64,000 bases of DNA. It comes from Hofstenia miamia. Its lineage: Eukaryota > Xenacoelomorpha > Acoela > Hofsteniidae. The notes below the pieces were generated by a model, which searched no databases, was not told the origin of the DNA, and saw nothing but the letters and a program-made list of their open reading frames with translations. The position numbers were made by a program, and so were the translations under genes. Positions 10,719-22,127 of this stretch are shown here, one piece after another. The DNA lies in assembly GCA_900660155.1 (NCBI GenBank), contig CABFPE010001050.1:85699-149698 (forward strand), written 5' to 3'. Numbering within the stretch: the first letter of the stretch is position 1; every line of letters starts with the position of its first letter.

Positions 10719-11474
10719 TTATCTTTTTATGATTTCACCAAGGATTATGTCATTTCTTTGTTTATCTACTATTTCTTGTTCAGATATCTCTTCCCTCATT
10801 AATATCAGTAGTACCACTTGGCCTTTCTTGTCAATGTTTATCTCTGGCAGTCTTTCATATTCGGTGTGTGGCAGGAACTGGAATTGCTTCTTCTCTCCGT
10901 CTGTTTTCACTGCATCTCTTTGATATTCTGGCAATGATGTCCAGAAGTCCGCATTGTTATGCAATGTGCCTTTCCTATGTTCAATCGGAAATGTGAACTC
11001 ATTTAAGTATTTGATCCACTGTGACACTATTCCAGACTTATCCCTGGAGAACTTCTTTAGCCAGGCTAATCCACAGCTGTCTTTTTGTACTCTAAATTCT
11101 CTGCCAATGAGGAAATGTCGAAATTTCTTGATGTTCTCAATCAATTTGAGCATCTCTACCTTAGTAGAGACGTAGTTTTCTTCACTTGCTCTCAGTTTGC
11201 AACTGAAAAACTGAATGGGTACTTCTTTTCTTTTTTTACATTTGTCCCAATGTTGCTCTGATTGGTGCTTTACTCGCGTCACAGTCTATTATTAATTAGT
11301 CTTTATAGTCCAGAGTATTGAGGGAGGGTAGTTTCACAGTTCCTCTTTGATGTTGTCCAATTCCTCCTGCTCCTGCCAAGTCTATATGAACAGCACTGAT
11401 TTTCTCATCAATCTGGTCATCTTTGCTGTCTTGCCAGCTATGTTAGGAATAAAAGTTCCATAATATTTGAAGAA
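10719..11474 (-). pseudogene. RNase H and connection domain, Gypsy copy A (first of two)
   Basis: The 187-residue piece at 10719-11282 contains VEMLKLIENIKKFRHFLIG, then GLAWLKKFSRDKSG and FPIEHRKGTLHNNADFWT. These are the RNase H blocks of Gypsy pol, with the D in HNNAD likely the last catalytic Asp. Upstream (11290-11474) are the remains of the RT thumb/connection, including a Y-Y-G-T-F-I-P-N-I-A-G run on the minus strand. At 11475 the sequence switches without a gap to an ORF3 fragment on the opposite strand. Confidence 0.85.
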
Positions 11475-12366
11475 TCCCATGGGAATGGAGGGATTGAATG
11501 AACACATCAAAAAACAAACATTAACTACATTACTAAAGTGTACACTGCCGCCAACAGTTTTTGTACCTATGCTATTACTGACATGGCGATTGAAAAATAA
11601 GAAAGCAGTAAAAGCATTATGGCACAAAGAGAACACATATGTGAACAAATTGGAAGAAGTGAAAAGAATCGTAAAGGACGCAAGATATAAGAAATCAAAA
11701 GACATACTAGTCAGAAATGACAATAAAGAAAGGATATATATTGAAGGAACAGTCACTCCATATGATTTATACTGTGACGGAGAAGCAGTACACAAACAAA
11801 TAAAAAAGGTGCAAAGCAAAATTGAAAAAAGAAGTAAACAAATGGTGATGTTATTTTCTGGATGAAATGACTTAGTAAGGGGTGAGTTATGGAGTCCTCA
11901 TTACAGATACTACGATGTTATGCAAAGAGTGGAAATTATAACAATGATATGATTGAGAAAGAATGATCCAGATCAAATAACACTAGAAGAGATGAAAAAT
12001 AACATAATTGCATTTTATGATGAAGCAACTATATTGAAATCATTTAGGTCTACATATGAATTTTTCTATCCCAATACAACAGGCACATAACAGTAGAGTA
12101 GATGCCATGATGACGCTCATGATAGCAATGAAAGGCGTGAAACTGTATGAAAAATATTATGAGGAGTTCAATGGCAAACTAAACAAACTGAGGAGCATGT
12201 GTACGATTTTAAACAAGTTGAAAAATCCTACTTTTCTAAGACATAAGAAGATGGTGACAACAGAACAGGAGGTCATGCTTAAGCTAATGAAAGATGAGAA
12301 GTTCGAGAAAACAGAGTGGGAGATGCAAGATGCTAACAATATGATAAAACAGGCTGTCAAGATGGT
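11475..12366 (+). pseudogene. Inverted ORF3 C-terminal fragment inside copy A
   Basis: A plus-strand fragment homologous to the C-terminal third of ORF3. The open piece at 11475-11865 shares the block YKKSKDILVRNDNKERIYIE with copy A ORF3 (near 6600). The following pieces to 12366 share FFYPNTT and VDAMMTLMIAMKG with copy D (51720-51840). It ends at the single N at 12367. Beyond the part preserved in copies A and C it extends ORF3 by about 90 residues of charged helical sequence (to KQAVKM), so it is the only view of this end of the protein. Its orientation opposes the surrounding copy, which suggests either an inversion or a scaffold error. Confidence 0.7.
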
Positions 12367-12367
12367 N

Positions 12368-12860
12368 TGATGTCCAGAAGTCCGCATTGTTATGCAATGT
12401 GCCTTTCCTATGTTCAATCGGAAATGTGAACTCATTTAAGTATTTGATCCACTGTGACACTATTCCAGACTTATCCCTGGAGAACTTTTTTAACCAGGCC
12501 AATCTGCTGTTGTCTGTTCATACTCTGAATTCTCTACCAATGCAGCTAAAAAACTAAATGGGTACTTCTTCTCCATTTTTCATTTGTCCCAACATTGCTC
12601 CAATTGCTACTTTGCTCGCATCACAATCTAATATGAATTGTTCATTGTAGTCTGGTGTGTTGAGGGAGGGTAATTTCGCCAGTTCTTCTTTGATATTGTC
12701 CAGTTCCTCCTGCTCCTGCCAAGTCCACATGAATGGCACTGATTTTCTCATCAATTTGGGCATCTTCCCTGTCTTGCCAGCTATATTAGGAATAAAAGTT
12801 CCATAATAGTGGAAGAAACCCATAATCCTCTGTATGTTTTTTTACTATTTGGTTTTTCTA
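12368..12860 (-). pseudogene. Second copy of the RNase H/connection region, with internal deletion
   Basis: Directly after the N at 12367 the sequence repeats what is found at about 10937-11474. The match is close for over 100 bases, then a deletion of about 120 bases removes the centre of RNase H (between 12545 and 12550), and the match resumes through the connection domain (12554-12823). The element continues upstream into RT. Copy A is therefore a composite of two partly overlapping sequences. Confidence 0.8.
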
Positions 12861-12864
12861 TTTT

Positions 12865-13560
12865 TCAGATCATTTCTCTGGCATTATCCTTCATGCATAT
12901 TCTTCCCTTTTCTATTGTTCTTCCAAGGAACACTATCTTTTCTTTGAGAATGTCACACTTATTTCCATTGATATGAAGTCCCGCATTTTCCAGAATTGTC
13001 AATGTTCTTTCCAATTTTTCCAGATGTTTTTTGATTGTGTCACTTGTCACTATGATGTCATCTATATAGGCGTCAACTCCTTCCTCCATTCTATGTGTCT
13101 TATTTTTTAGTACCTTCATGATGTACCTCTGAAAAGTTGCTGGTGCATTGCATATCCATTCATATAGCCCATATGGAGTTATAAATGCTGTCTTCTCAAT
13201 GTCATGCTCTTCCATCTTTACTTGCCAATAGGCCTTGCATAAATCTAGTGTTGTAAAGTATTTGTGTTTACTGGATTCATAGAGCATGTCCTCTATCCGT
13301 GGTAGGGGATATGAGTCCTTTTTCTTCACTTCAATCAAATTGTGAAAATCAATGCATAAACTGTACTTGTCTCCCTGTTTTACAAACAGGGTTGGTGCTG
13401 CATATGGCCTCTCACTTGGCTGAATAATTTTGTTGTTGATTAACTCTTCCAGTGTGTGATTGTATTCATCTTTCATCTGTTTGGGCACCCTTCTGACTGG
13501 CAGCTTGATTGGTTTGTCTGTTGTTGTGACTATTTTATGCTTCTTGCCCACTGCCTGCCC
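12865..13560 (-). pseudogene. Reverse transcriptase of Gypsy copy A
   Basis: A nearly complete RT in one 228-residue frame. The template-grip region is SLCIDFHNLIEVKKKDSYPLPRIEDML, split here as LCIDF...KKDSYPLPRIED. The first catalytic block is FTTLDLCKAYWQVKM and the active site YIDD is at 13067-13078. Compared with copy C it lacks six residues directly before CNAPATF, where copy C has the usual xMAFGFCNAPATF block that all active Gypsy RTs keep. This 18-base in-frame deletion should inactivate the enzyme. The thumb ends with KCDILKEKIVFLG. Confidence 0.9.
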
Positions 13561-13565
13561 TATGC

Positions 13566-13825
13566 TTATTTCTCCATAGTTGAATATGTTTTTCTAACAG
13601 TGTCGTCAGTTGTGTGATGTCCCATTCTTCTAGATGTTAGTAGTCTTTGTTGTTTATTTTGGGTGTCCTGTATGTGTCTTCTTCTTCTGCTTTTGTCCCA
13701 ATGCCCTTGAGTAAGCTTTTGGGAGTAAATTGCAACTTCAATGGTTTTCATCCACTCACCCTTGAGTCGGCCATGTGGAGTACTATCTGTTTTCCTTTGC
13801 AGGTCCTTGAATCAACCATGCAAAT
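13566..13825 (-). repeat. Protease-RT linker with three R-F/L-K-G type repeats (copy A)
   Basis: The word seen downstream of integrase recurs here three times on the minus coding strand, at 13802, 13757 and 13702 (plus-strand starts). The flanking peptides resemble the linker of copy C at 56546-56656, where the three motifs read R-F-K-E, R-I-K-G and stop-L-K-G. Spacings are 45 and 55 bases here and 45 and 54 in copy C, so the third motif in copy A is shifted by one base. The same motif therefore marks two interdomain linkers of one polyprotein. Confidence 0.6.
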
Positions 13826-14485
13826 TACTTGCTCCATCGTCATCTTCTATTGCCTTCCAAATGAGTCTGATGCTAGTTTTGATGTATTTCCCATATATTC
13901 TTATTTTAGATCTTTTCAGATTGACATTCCAGTTTGTAGCATTGAGGATTGGTATTCTTCTCTTTCTGTGTTTTATCGTACAGACACTAGACAGCATTGA
14001 TACTCATTTGGTGTTGATGCCTTTATTGTCATACAGCATTATGTCAGCTGTTATAGTGTCCTCTGTCTTGATTGTATGCATCTTCCATTGATGTGGCTGT
14101 AGGTGGATGTCTTCTTGCAGTTGAAATGTAATTATCTTCTGCTTCCCTTGTTCCTCTTCAATCTCCATCTCTTCTTCTTTTACCTTTATGGTTCTGTTAG
14201 CATCATTAATAACACATACATTTTTCATCAAAGTCATTGCCTAATATGAATTCATATGTCAACAAATTATTGTGTGTCCACCACCACCAAAGATTGTTCA
14301 AATGTTGTATTTGCAATTCTCATTTGTACTATGTTTATCATTCCTTTCATATCAATATAATCCCCTGATGCATTAATTAGTCTCTTATTGGAACTGTTCA
14401 AGTATTCCCATTTGAATCCCAACTTCATGGCACATTCATCAGTAATTATGGACGATGCATGGTTGTTATGAGTTGCTGTGCTCAT
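13826..14485 (-). pseudogene. Aspartic protease domain of Gypsy copy A (active site lost)
   Basis: The pieces at 14267-14485 and 14004-14237 cover a retropepsin-like domain. The flap region is INASGDYIDMKGMI, then VVVDTQ; the C-terminal part carries the remains of a VILGNDFL-type block and VCVINDANRTI. The catalytic D-T/S-G should sit just before ASSIITDE, but the residues there are H-N-N. The corresponding place in copy C reads K-T-G and in copy E D-T-C, so all three copies have lost a functional active site in different ways. Confidence 0.7.
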
Positions 14486-14499
14486 TAGTTTTTTTACTC

Positions 14500-16190
14500 C
14501 TCATTGGTTGGTAATACTTCATTGATTTTGTCTTCTGTTTGTAGTACATCCTCTTCATCATAGTAAGCCTCTTCGTCCCCAATTACATTTATCTGTTTTG
14601 GGCAGTCTGGTTTTTATGTCATATCTGTCTGCAAGTGTAACATTTGACGTCTTTCTCCTTTACTTTAATAGTCTTTCCGTCTTTTCCTTTCACTTTTATT
14701 ATCTTTTCTTGCTTTGTATCCATATAGGCTTTATTGGGGTGCATGGTTTGAGGTTGTTTCTCCAAGTTGGTCCCTCTCTATGCCATGTGGCTTTTTCATA
14801 TATCTGGGCGTTGTTTTCAATGGTTGCTTGTATGTCAACTGCCTTTCTAATCATTCTTTCCAACTTATCATCAACATCACATTTGATTTCAAACTGTGTT
14901 CTGATGCTTTCAGGCATCCCCTTGAAAATGTGCAAGAACAAATCATATTTAGAATATCTGTTTTCTCTTGAACTGAGCTATAACAATCATTCAACTTGTT
15001 GCATGTAATTTAGAATGTCATCGGTATTTTTCATCTTCATTGCATTTAGAATGATTCAGTAATGATTTTTTAAGCTCTTGTTCTCATAGTAGTTCATAAA
15101 ATCTCCGATTAGTAATTGATAGTTTCTTTTTGTTTCCACGTCCAAACTGCAAGTAGTGTTGGGAAGCTGCCCCTGTTAAGTATAATGGGAGTCTTGCCAC
15201 TGCTGCCTGTTGGCTCACTTTTCACTCTGCCATTGTCAATTCAAACATTTGTAGCCATTCTGCAAATGTTGGATTATAACCATCTACCATTCCATTAAAT
15301 TTGGGTAGGGTTGCTTTGCAACATATCATATTGCTGGTTGTTAATTGTGGTAAGATTGTGTCCTCATATTTAGGTTTCCTGTGGTTTTTATGGCCTCTTC
15401 TTCTTGCAGTTGTGTAGTCACTGCTTTTGTGATTTCATTAATGATTTTCTGTTTCTCAAAGTCTGAATCTTCATCTGGTTCTTTGTATGTCACTTCTTTG
15501 TGGGCCAGTATATGCAGTGCCTGCAGTTTGCTTTCCTTTCTGGAGTGAAATTCTATTTCATGGGTTTGCATACTGCTCCTATTTTCCTCTTCTGTAGGTT
15601 ATTGTCCTTGATTAGTTACCTGTTTGTTTTCTCCAGCTCTTGATTTCTCTCTTGCCATTGTTGGTTTTGCTCTAAAAACCTTTTATTGGACTCTGATAAT
15701 TGGTGGGTGAGGGTTTTGATCTCGTTTTAGAATAACCTAACTGGCTTTGTTCATCTAGCTGCATCTCTATAATTAATCTGATTTCAGTCAATATCGTTTT
15801 GTTTTGTCATTAGATCTCTTTGACTTTCTTAGTTAATTGTTCTATTTCATGTTTTAGGAGTGCTTCATATCCATTATGTCTGGTGGGTTTGTATCTGGGG
15901 GGTTTGTTTCTGGGGTGAACTGAGGGATTGTAATTCCGTGTCTGTGGCTGAGTTTTCACCAAAATATGGTGATGATCATATAGTTCTGGGAGTTACTGCC
16001 TTAATAGCAGTTTTCTTCATGCTTCCTTTTTTTCCTTTTGTCATTTTTCTTTCTGGTTTGTAGTGGTCTTCCATCCTCTTGATCGCATTCCAGGATCCTG
16101 ATAAGTGCTTTCTGTTTGGTTTTGGGCATCTCTCTCTCTCGACTAGTTGTTTTTATTAACAGTTTGGTGCTTTTTTCCACTTTCACTTGT
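14500..16190 (-). pseudogene. gag of Gypsy copy A
   Basis: Read on the minus strand from about 16190 down. The N-terminal half (16000-15340) is charged, with coiled-coil heptads. It is followed by capsid remnants (about 15300-14700) including FKGMPESIRTQFEIKCDVDD and ERMIRKAVDIQATIENNAQ. A broken CCHC knuckle lies near 14640 (C-Y-T-C kept, then a stop). The layout matches copy C gag. Frame breaks occur about every 200-300 bases. Gag would package the RNA into a cytoplasmic particle. Confidence 0.75.
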
Positions 16191-16269
16191 AGCTTTTGTT
16201 GTTATCTGTGGGTTGTTACACTGAATATTTCTTTTTTAGAATTGCTGTTCTCAGGTGTCACAGTTGACA
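16190..16269 (-). promoter_or_regulatory. Leader and primer-binding site, first 5' end of copy A
   Basis: On the minus strand the LTR ends ...ATTACA at 16270 and is followed by TGTCAACTGTGACACC, a mutated primer-binding site (copy C has TGGCGACTGTGACAGCC). The ATG at 16270-16268 spans the LTR/PBS border and opens the frame M-S-T-V-T-P-E-N-S-N-S, which matches the frame in the other two copies. Confidence 0.6.
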
Positions 16270-16571
16270 TGTAATATCCTCTAGCAGGCATTGTCACTAT
16301 ATATCTACTGTTACTGTATAACATTAGTCATGTTACTGTGGGTAAGGATTTACTTGTTACATACTGCTTGACTTGTTGCTTGTGTTAACTTATGTAACCT
16401 AGAATTAACCATTCACTATTTAGGTGATGCAGCCATGTGGTAATCTATCCAATGATTGATGATGGGCATCTGTCCAAAGCTGATCTCCACATCCAGTTTC
16501 TCCATTCCATCCACATCTCAGCTCAATCAATACAGTTTATGTGTACCCTATCTTAGCTCAGTACATACTCA
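16270..16571 (-). repeat. Partial 5' LTR of copy A, cut by a single N
   Basis: The plus-strand sequence begins TGTAATATCCTCTAGCAGG and follows the LTR at 16923-18026 base by base for about 300 bases, then stops at the N (16572). The missing 800 bases are not in the window in this position. Confidence 0.85.
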
Positions 16572-16572
16572 N

Positions 16573-16790
16573 GATCGATTCTAGGGTCTTTGTGCCAGTC
16601 ACGAAAGTGCACCTATGCTACGGTTAGGAGTTTTTCGATTCTTGCCTAGTCTGACTATCAATCAACACATGTATGAAATAATCAATGCCTGAAACGACTG
16701 GATAGTCGACACTTAGGGATATCTATATATTCTTAAATGTAGGAGACTCGACTATAAGTGCTTATGTTTGGTTTCAGGTAATTTTCTCTA
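16573..16790 (+). repeat. Opposite-orientation LTR fragment after the N at 16572
   Basis: It starts with CTAGGGTCTTTGTGCCAG, a block present in the plus-orientation LTR at about 22567 and as its complement in the minus LTRs (near 5440 and 17590). The rest is too diverged to align by eye. The switch of orientation at a one-base gap is best explained as a scaffolding join. Confidence 0.5.
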
Positions 16791-16922
16791 TTGACTAGTT
16801 GTTTTTCCATGTAACTGTTTGTGCTTTTTTCCACTTCACTTGTAGCTTTTGTTGTTGCCTGCAGGTAGTTCCACTGAATGTTTCTTCTTTAGAGTTGCTG
16901 TTCTTGGCTGTCACTGTCGCCA
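16791..16922 (-). promoter_or_regulatory. Second leader, with primer-binding site TGGCGACAGTGACAGCC
   Basis: On the minus strand the LTR ends at 16923 with ...ATTACA, and TGGCGACAGTGACAGCC follows directly. This is the expected position of a tRNA primer-binding site, and its first bases resemble those reported for Drosophila mdg1/412-type elements (from memory, arginine tRNA). The reading frame that starts with the ATG at 16923-16921 (M-A-T-V-T-A-K-N-S-N-S) continues about 50 codons to a stop. The segment repeats the leader at 16139-16269. Confidence 0.7.
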
Positions 16923-18026
16923 TGTAATATCCTCTACCAGGCATTGTCAATATATATCTACTGTTACTGTATAACATTAGTCATGTTACTGTGGGTAAGG
17001 ATTTACTTGTTACATACTGCTTGACTTGTTGCTTGTGTTAACTTATGTAACCTAGAATTAACCATTCACTATTTAGGTGATGCAGCCATGTGGTAATCTA
17101 TCCAATGATTGATGATGGGCATCTGTCCAAAGCTGATCTCCACATCCAGTTTCTCCATTCCATCCACATCTCAGCTCAATCAATACAGTTTATGTGTACC
17201 CTATCTTAGCTCAGTACATACTCAAGGCATGGCAGAACTCGACTTAAACTCTAATTTGTAAAAGTGTTCTATATATTCACAACCTGACTTGTTACTAGCT
17301 TTTCATTGAATATTACATATAGCCATTACCGAAATATATTGTCTTGTTTAAATATATCTGGTTCAAACAACTTCCTAGCTTACATTTATAATTTAATACA
17401 TGTACAGTCACTTTATTGGTCATTTATGAGTAATTAATTTAGATCTAAAATAGCATTAATATATTACCTAGGTTTTGGTCATTCAACTGTTTGTTGACAT
17501 TCAATTATTCTAGTACATGTGGTAAATTGATGCTAATATGCTAATAGAGAGAAAACCCCTACACCTAACTTAAGTGCACTTTCGTGGTCTGGCACAGGGA
17601 TCCTAGAATAGTTCTATGTGATGGATCCAGACTACTACTAAACAACACTGGATTAGCTCAACATTGAATTAAATATTCAAACTGTTAAAGTAGAACAAAA
17701 TAAGAATTCCAAGTTAAATTCTTTATCAATCTCTTACAAGGTTTTTAATCTACTTATAGTAATTTCAGAAAAGTACCTGTCAATTCAAATTTAAACTTCT
17801 GCCAAGATGGAGGTTAAAAATAATGGAAGTGACTTTGCCCCCTTGTTTAGGCAAAGGTGTTTTTATCAACTGATACTAATCTCTCCTTCTTAGTTGCATA
17901 ATACAAATAAATCTAAATTATTCTAATTGATTTGATTACAATATTTTTAATCATCTTTTCTTCAATCTTAATCCATTCTGCTCAACATTTAGCAGCTTAT
18001 TTCAGATTTATGTGGATGATGCTACA
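16923..18026 (-). repeat. Complete LTR (1104 bp) of the A-family Gypsy
   Basis: The plus strand begins TGTAATATCC and ends GATGATGCTACA, so it has the TG...CA ends of an LTR. Beside it lies the primer-binding site (minus strand), and it pairs with the 3' LTR at 4854-5899. Inside, on the minus strand, are a CAAGATGGAGGT block (17803-17814 on plus) and a TATA-like TATAAGTA (complement of 17751-17758). After 18026 the sequence is unique AT-rich DNA. No clear flanking duplication was found. Confidence 0.9.
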
Positions 18027-21000
18027 ATACTCATCATTATACCTAATACCTACTATCACACTATTTACAAATATTAGCAAACAATAAACTCAATTTTTAC
18101 CAGACAGTGTGTAAAAGCAGAACAAATCAACAAATGATATGCAATGTGCGATTTTTAAAATATGCAAACAAAATTGATTCCCCATATGAGCAACCAATTA
18201 AAATAAAAATGGATATTAAATCATTAGTTGTACAATGACTATAATCAAATATAAATATTTTACAAATCTGATGCAAATATACTACAATGTGCTTTGAAAA
18301 TGAAATCTGTGAAGATATTTACACTACCAACTGCAAGAAAAATTACCTTATAAGATTTCTTAGAAAAGGTCAGCATGTCCAAACTGGAGCAGTAGTGGCC
18401 ATCTACAGCATTACATAGCTGACAAGTACTCTGTACTGAAAAAATTGAATGTTCAAAACCTTATACAATAGTAAAAATTCAAATTTAATAGAAAAATATA
18501 TTGAGTAATATTTAATAAATGAAAGCTAAAGTATGATTGAAGAACAAATTTCTGACAAGGCTGAATTAAATTTTCAAAGATTATTAATAAAATCACAATA
18601 GAAAATTAATTTATAACATAGATATGAGAATACATTTCTAAAAATATGTGAATAATGTCATAAATAATTATATTGAACTATTTTGTAGTAAAGTTTTGCC
18701 AAATACTGAATAAATTCCATTTAATAAGTGTGCAACTATAGTCTTTTCCTAACACTACTAAGAAATCAATTATTGTTTCTATTTTTACTGTCAAGTTAGG
18801 GACATCTGACTTATCTAAATTGTATTTGGAAATGCATAACTTAGCAAACATAATAACACTGAAACAATATAGTTGCAGATAAAATTCAGAAAGAATCAAT
18901 TCTATCAATTATTTTATAGTGAACAGTAGTAAAATAGTTATCAAACAGATTTATATAAGAGTTGCAAGTGCAACTATGAACAATAACTTTTATATATAAT
19001 GCTAAATTTAACTAGTCTTTAATGATATCTGTCATATTCAGGTGGTAATGAGCTTTGAGCAACTGTATCACTACCTATTGCTTTCATTTTGTTGCTTTAC
19101 AAATAGTTGTGCTTACATCACAATTGGTTCAAATTTTTTAAAAAAAGTCAATGTGGCAAACATGACATCTCTGATGTCCTACTGTTCAGGCCATGTCTAT
19201 CTACAGAAACACACAATTATATCTTGAATTTCATTATTACTTTAAATATTTACAATTCTTCCTAGAGATTTTCTTCAAAAATTAACACAAGTTACATTTA
19301 AATTTTGTTATTTCACCAAATATTGGAATTGTCTTGTAAGAATGGTTCCCTTTTTTTGTTTTCATCTTTAAAGAGATTTTCTTTAATATCTTCTTCAAAT
19401 TCTTATTTGTATAATGCAATAGTTCTGATTACAATTTCTTAGTGATGTTTGTATTACAACATGGAAATTAATCATGGTTGCTTTCAATATATATGCTCAT
19501 ATATTTTTTATATAAATAATATTTAATTTTCCTTAATACAGAAATTATCAACATGTGTAAATTTACAATAGGAAATACATTGCTTCATTTTTCTTTCTTA
19601 TCTGTTGAACATTTTTTTATTATAAGCTTTTTAAAAATGTTTTTTAGGGAGTACTAGTAAAATTAAATTTTCATAGCTACAGTTATGCTTTTGTTGCATG
19701 AAATATAGTTAACTAAAAGCTTTTCTTATACACAAAAGAACAATGTACATTATTATGCATACATGTAACAACAACCAAGTATAACTTTCTCCTTTTCTGC
19801 TATTCCTTTAAATCCCAATGTTCCAATACATAAAATTTTTAAATTCATGGGATACATCAATTTACTCCTACTTTGTTGTAAATATACATTCAATACATTG
19901 CTAGCACATAAGTACTATGAATTTCTAAGGAAAATGAACAAGTAGTGCAATAGTCAGTATGGCAGACTCTGTCTCCATAAGTTGTGAGTTCAAATTCCAA
20001 ACATTTGCAAAAACATAGGATAGCCATATTGAACAGTGCTTGAAGAAAATTATGAAAACATATAGGTCTTTTTATGATAAAAATTTACTAAGCATTTACA
20101 GTCATGAAATTAATTCTGATAACAGTGAGTATTTAAAGTTCATATTAACAACAGAGAAATATAGCCTAATGTGTTCCTCAAGAGTTAGGACTTAGTAATC
20201 CTGGCATGATGGCTAAAAATTTATTTTTAGGTTCACCAATCCCTATATGAGTTTTAATTTGTTTACAATGGTTAACAATGAGGTGTCCCACATCATGAAA
20301 ATTGTAGTATAGAATCATAATGCCACTATTATCACAGAATATGGGGAATATAATATTGTCAGTAATAAATATTGAAGTTATCATGATGTTGTTCCACAAA
20401 AAATGCATATTTTCTATATATTATTGTAAGCTGCAATAATAATTATCTTATTACAATTTAATTGTTGTTAGTTACTTTGGTTGAAACAAACTTTTGACAT
20501 ATGGTTAGAGACAAAGTGTAGCTTTCTCATGCCAAAACAGAAATCAAAGTGCCAGTTGATAAAAGTTGCATTATGAAGTCATTAAACAAAACTTAGGAGA
20601 AAGAATTCAGGTCTCCCAGCTGTGAAATCCCATACTCTCATCAATATCTGATTTATTCATTATTAAATGACTGTCCACAAAGGTAACTTGCTTGGTCCTA
20701 ACATCATCAGTAGTATTGTCCCCTAAATGGTTGTGCCCTTTTGCATAATATAGAACATATCTATAATGTGTCCACAAGTTGTGCTAGCAACAAATGTTGT
20801 AGTGTTTAGGTTTAACAAGTACTGCTAAATCAAATGGCTCATGCTGACAGGGTGCAGTGTCTGCTACAGCTGATGAATCACAGTCATTCTCCTCTAATTA
20901 AGATGTTTGAAGTTAACTTAATTAGCAATTAATACAGAAAGTTAAAAGTATGGAGTTGGTTAAATCTAGTAATTTAATATTATTACATTCTAAGTTTATC

Positions 21001-22127
21001 ATCAAGCTAATTCTTCTTCATTCACTAAGAATACAAGGTTCTTTCAATACAGCTTTGTTTTCCCAGTATAACATTGACTGGTTTACAATAAAACACCAAA
21101 ATCACTTACAGGTCATTATTGCAATTTTTCTCCTAATCAGACAATCAATAAAAATTAAATTTTCTGTTTGGCTCATTTTGTCAAAAGGCTAAGCAAATAA
21201 CATTTAGCTGAACTATTTTTAGCCAGAATCTATTTTATGACCCATTTAACATTACTTGACCATAATGAATCATTTACAAATTTAAATTTCTCTAAATTAA
21301 TTTTTATTCACATTGCACTCTTATCCTTGGATCAGAATAGGTGCCTTTAAGTTTGAACCTTTCTATGTATGTGAGGCTAACAAGAATATCTTTAGTCTTG
21401 CATTATATTACACTGCACTTTATAATTGAATTTATTAAGATTACTAAATTTTAACTTTATGTCATCCCAAGTTTTTATCATTCTTACTTTTAGACCCAGG
21501 GAATCTTAAATATCTTTTTTAGTAGTTGACATTGTAATAAACATATTAGTTATTTCATATTTAAATTTTTATTTAAACTAGATTTAATATATTTTATAAA
21601 TTGTGTTTGTGAATTTCAATTATTAATTTTTTATTACAAATGTAATCTTAAGAACTGGTGTTCATTGTCCTTTTTTGGTAGCTGTCTTTTTTTTGATATG
21701 GGGAAGGAAGAGGTGAAAGCCAGATGAATTCAACTATTTTATTATTTAGTTTAGAGGTGTGTCTAGGTGTAATTCATTCTTCATGCATTCACATTGGTCT
21801 TAGTAAGTTGGTTATTGTTGCTAAAATGTTTTCAAAGAAAATATGAAGGTCTCTTTCAATGTTGAAATAGTTGTTGTATAGCAAATTGTTGGGAAGTATC
21901 AGTACTTTCTACTTGGCACATTGCTGTTAAAATAGAATTTAAGCAGTTTTCTCATGTAGTATATTGCTTAAATCAAGAATGGTTTTATTATTTCTTCTTT
22001 CCTAAGGCTGCTAAAACATGTAGTAATAAATTCTACTGGCATTCTTATTAATTTCTGCCTATTAGCGCAAAGGGGAAAAGAGCCTTATTTATGTAAAGCA
22101 AAAAAATAGATAGATAGCAACAGGCAA
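18027..22127. other. Unassigned AT-rich sequence
   Basis: About 4.1 kb of A/T-rich DNA. The open frames (for example 18678-18908, 19042-19227, 20178-20408 and 20950-21192) are under 85 codons, have no recognisable domain and look like chance frames. The only structure seen is the tRNA-like segment at 19940-20010. I cannot exclude introns or regulatory DNA of a gene outside the window. Confidence 0.6.
19940..20010 (+). repeat. tRNA-like segment, possible SINE head
   Basis: TAGTCAGTATGG at 19951-19962 fits a Pol III A box, and GTTCAAATTCC at 19988-19998 fits a B box (consensus GGTTCRANTCC). The 25-base distance is normal for a tRNA. The stems pair too poorly for a working tRNA and no matching acceptor end is visible, so a tRNA-derived SINE or tRNA pseudogene is more likely. 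It is the only copy I found. Confidence 0.4.

Noticed and set aside
4854-18026. Copy A as one intact 13-kb element
   Set aside because: RNase H and the leader/LTR occur twice, an inverted ORF3 piece lies inside, and two single Ns mark joins; it is a composite.
19951-19998. Functional tRNA gene
   Set aside because: A and B boxes are present, but the acceptor and anticodon stems do not pair convincingly.
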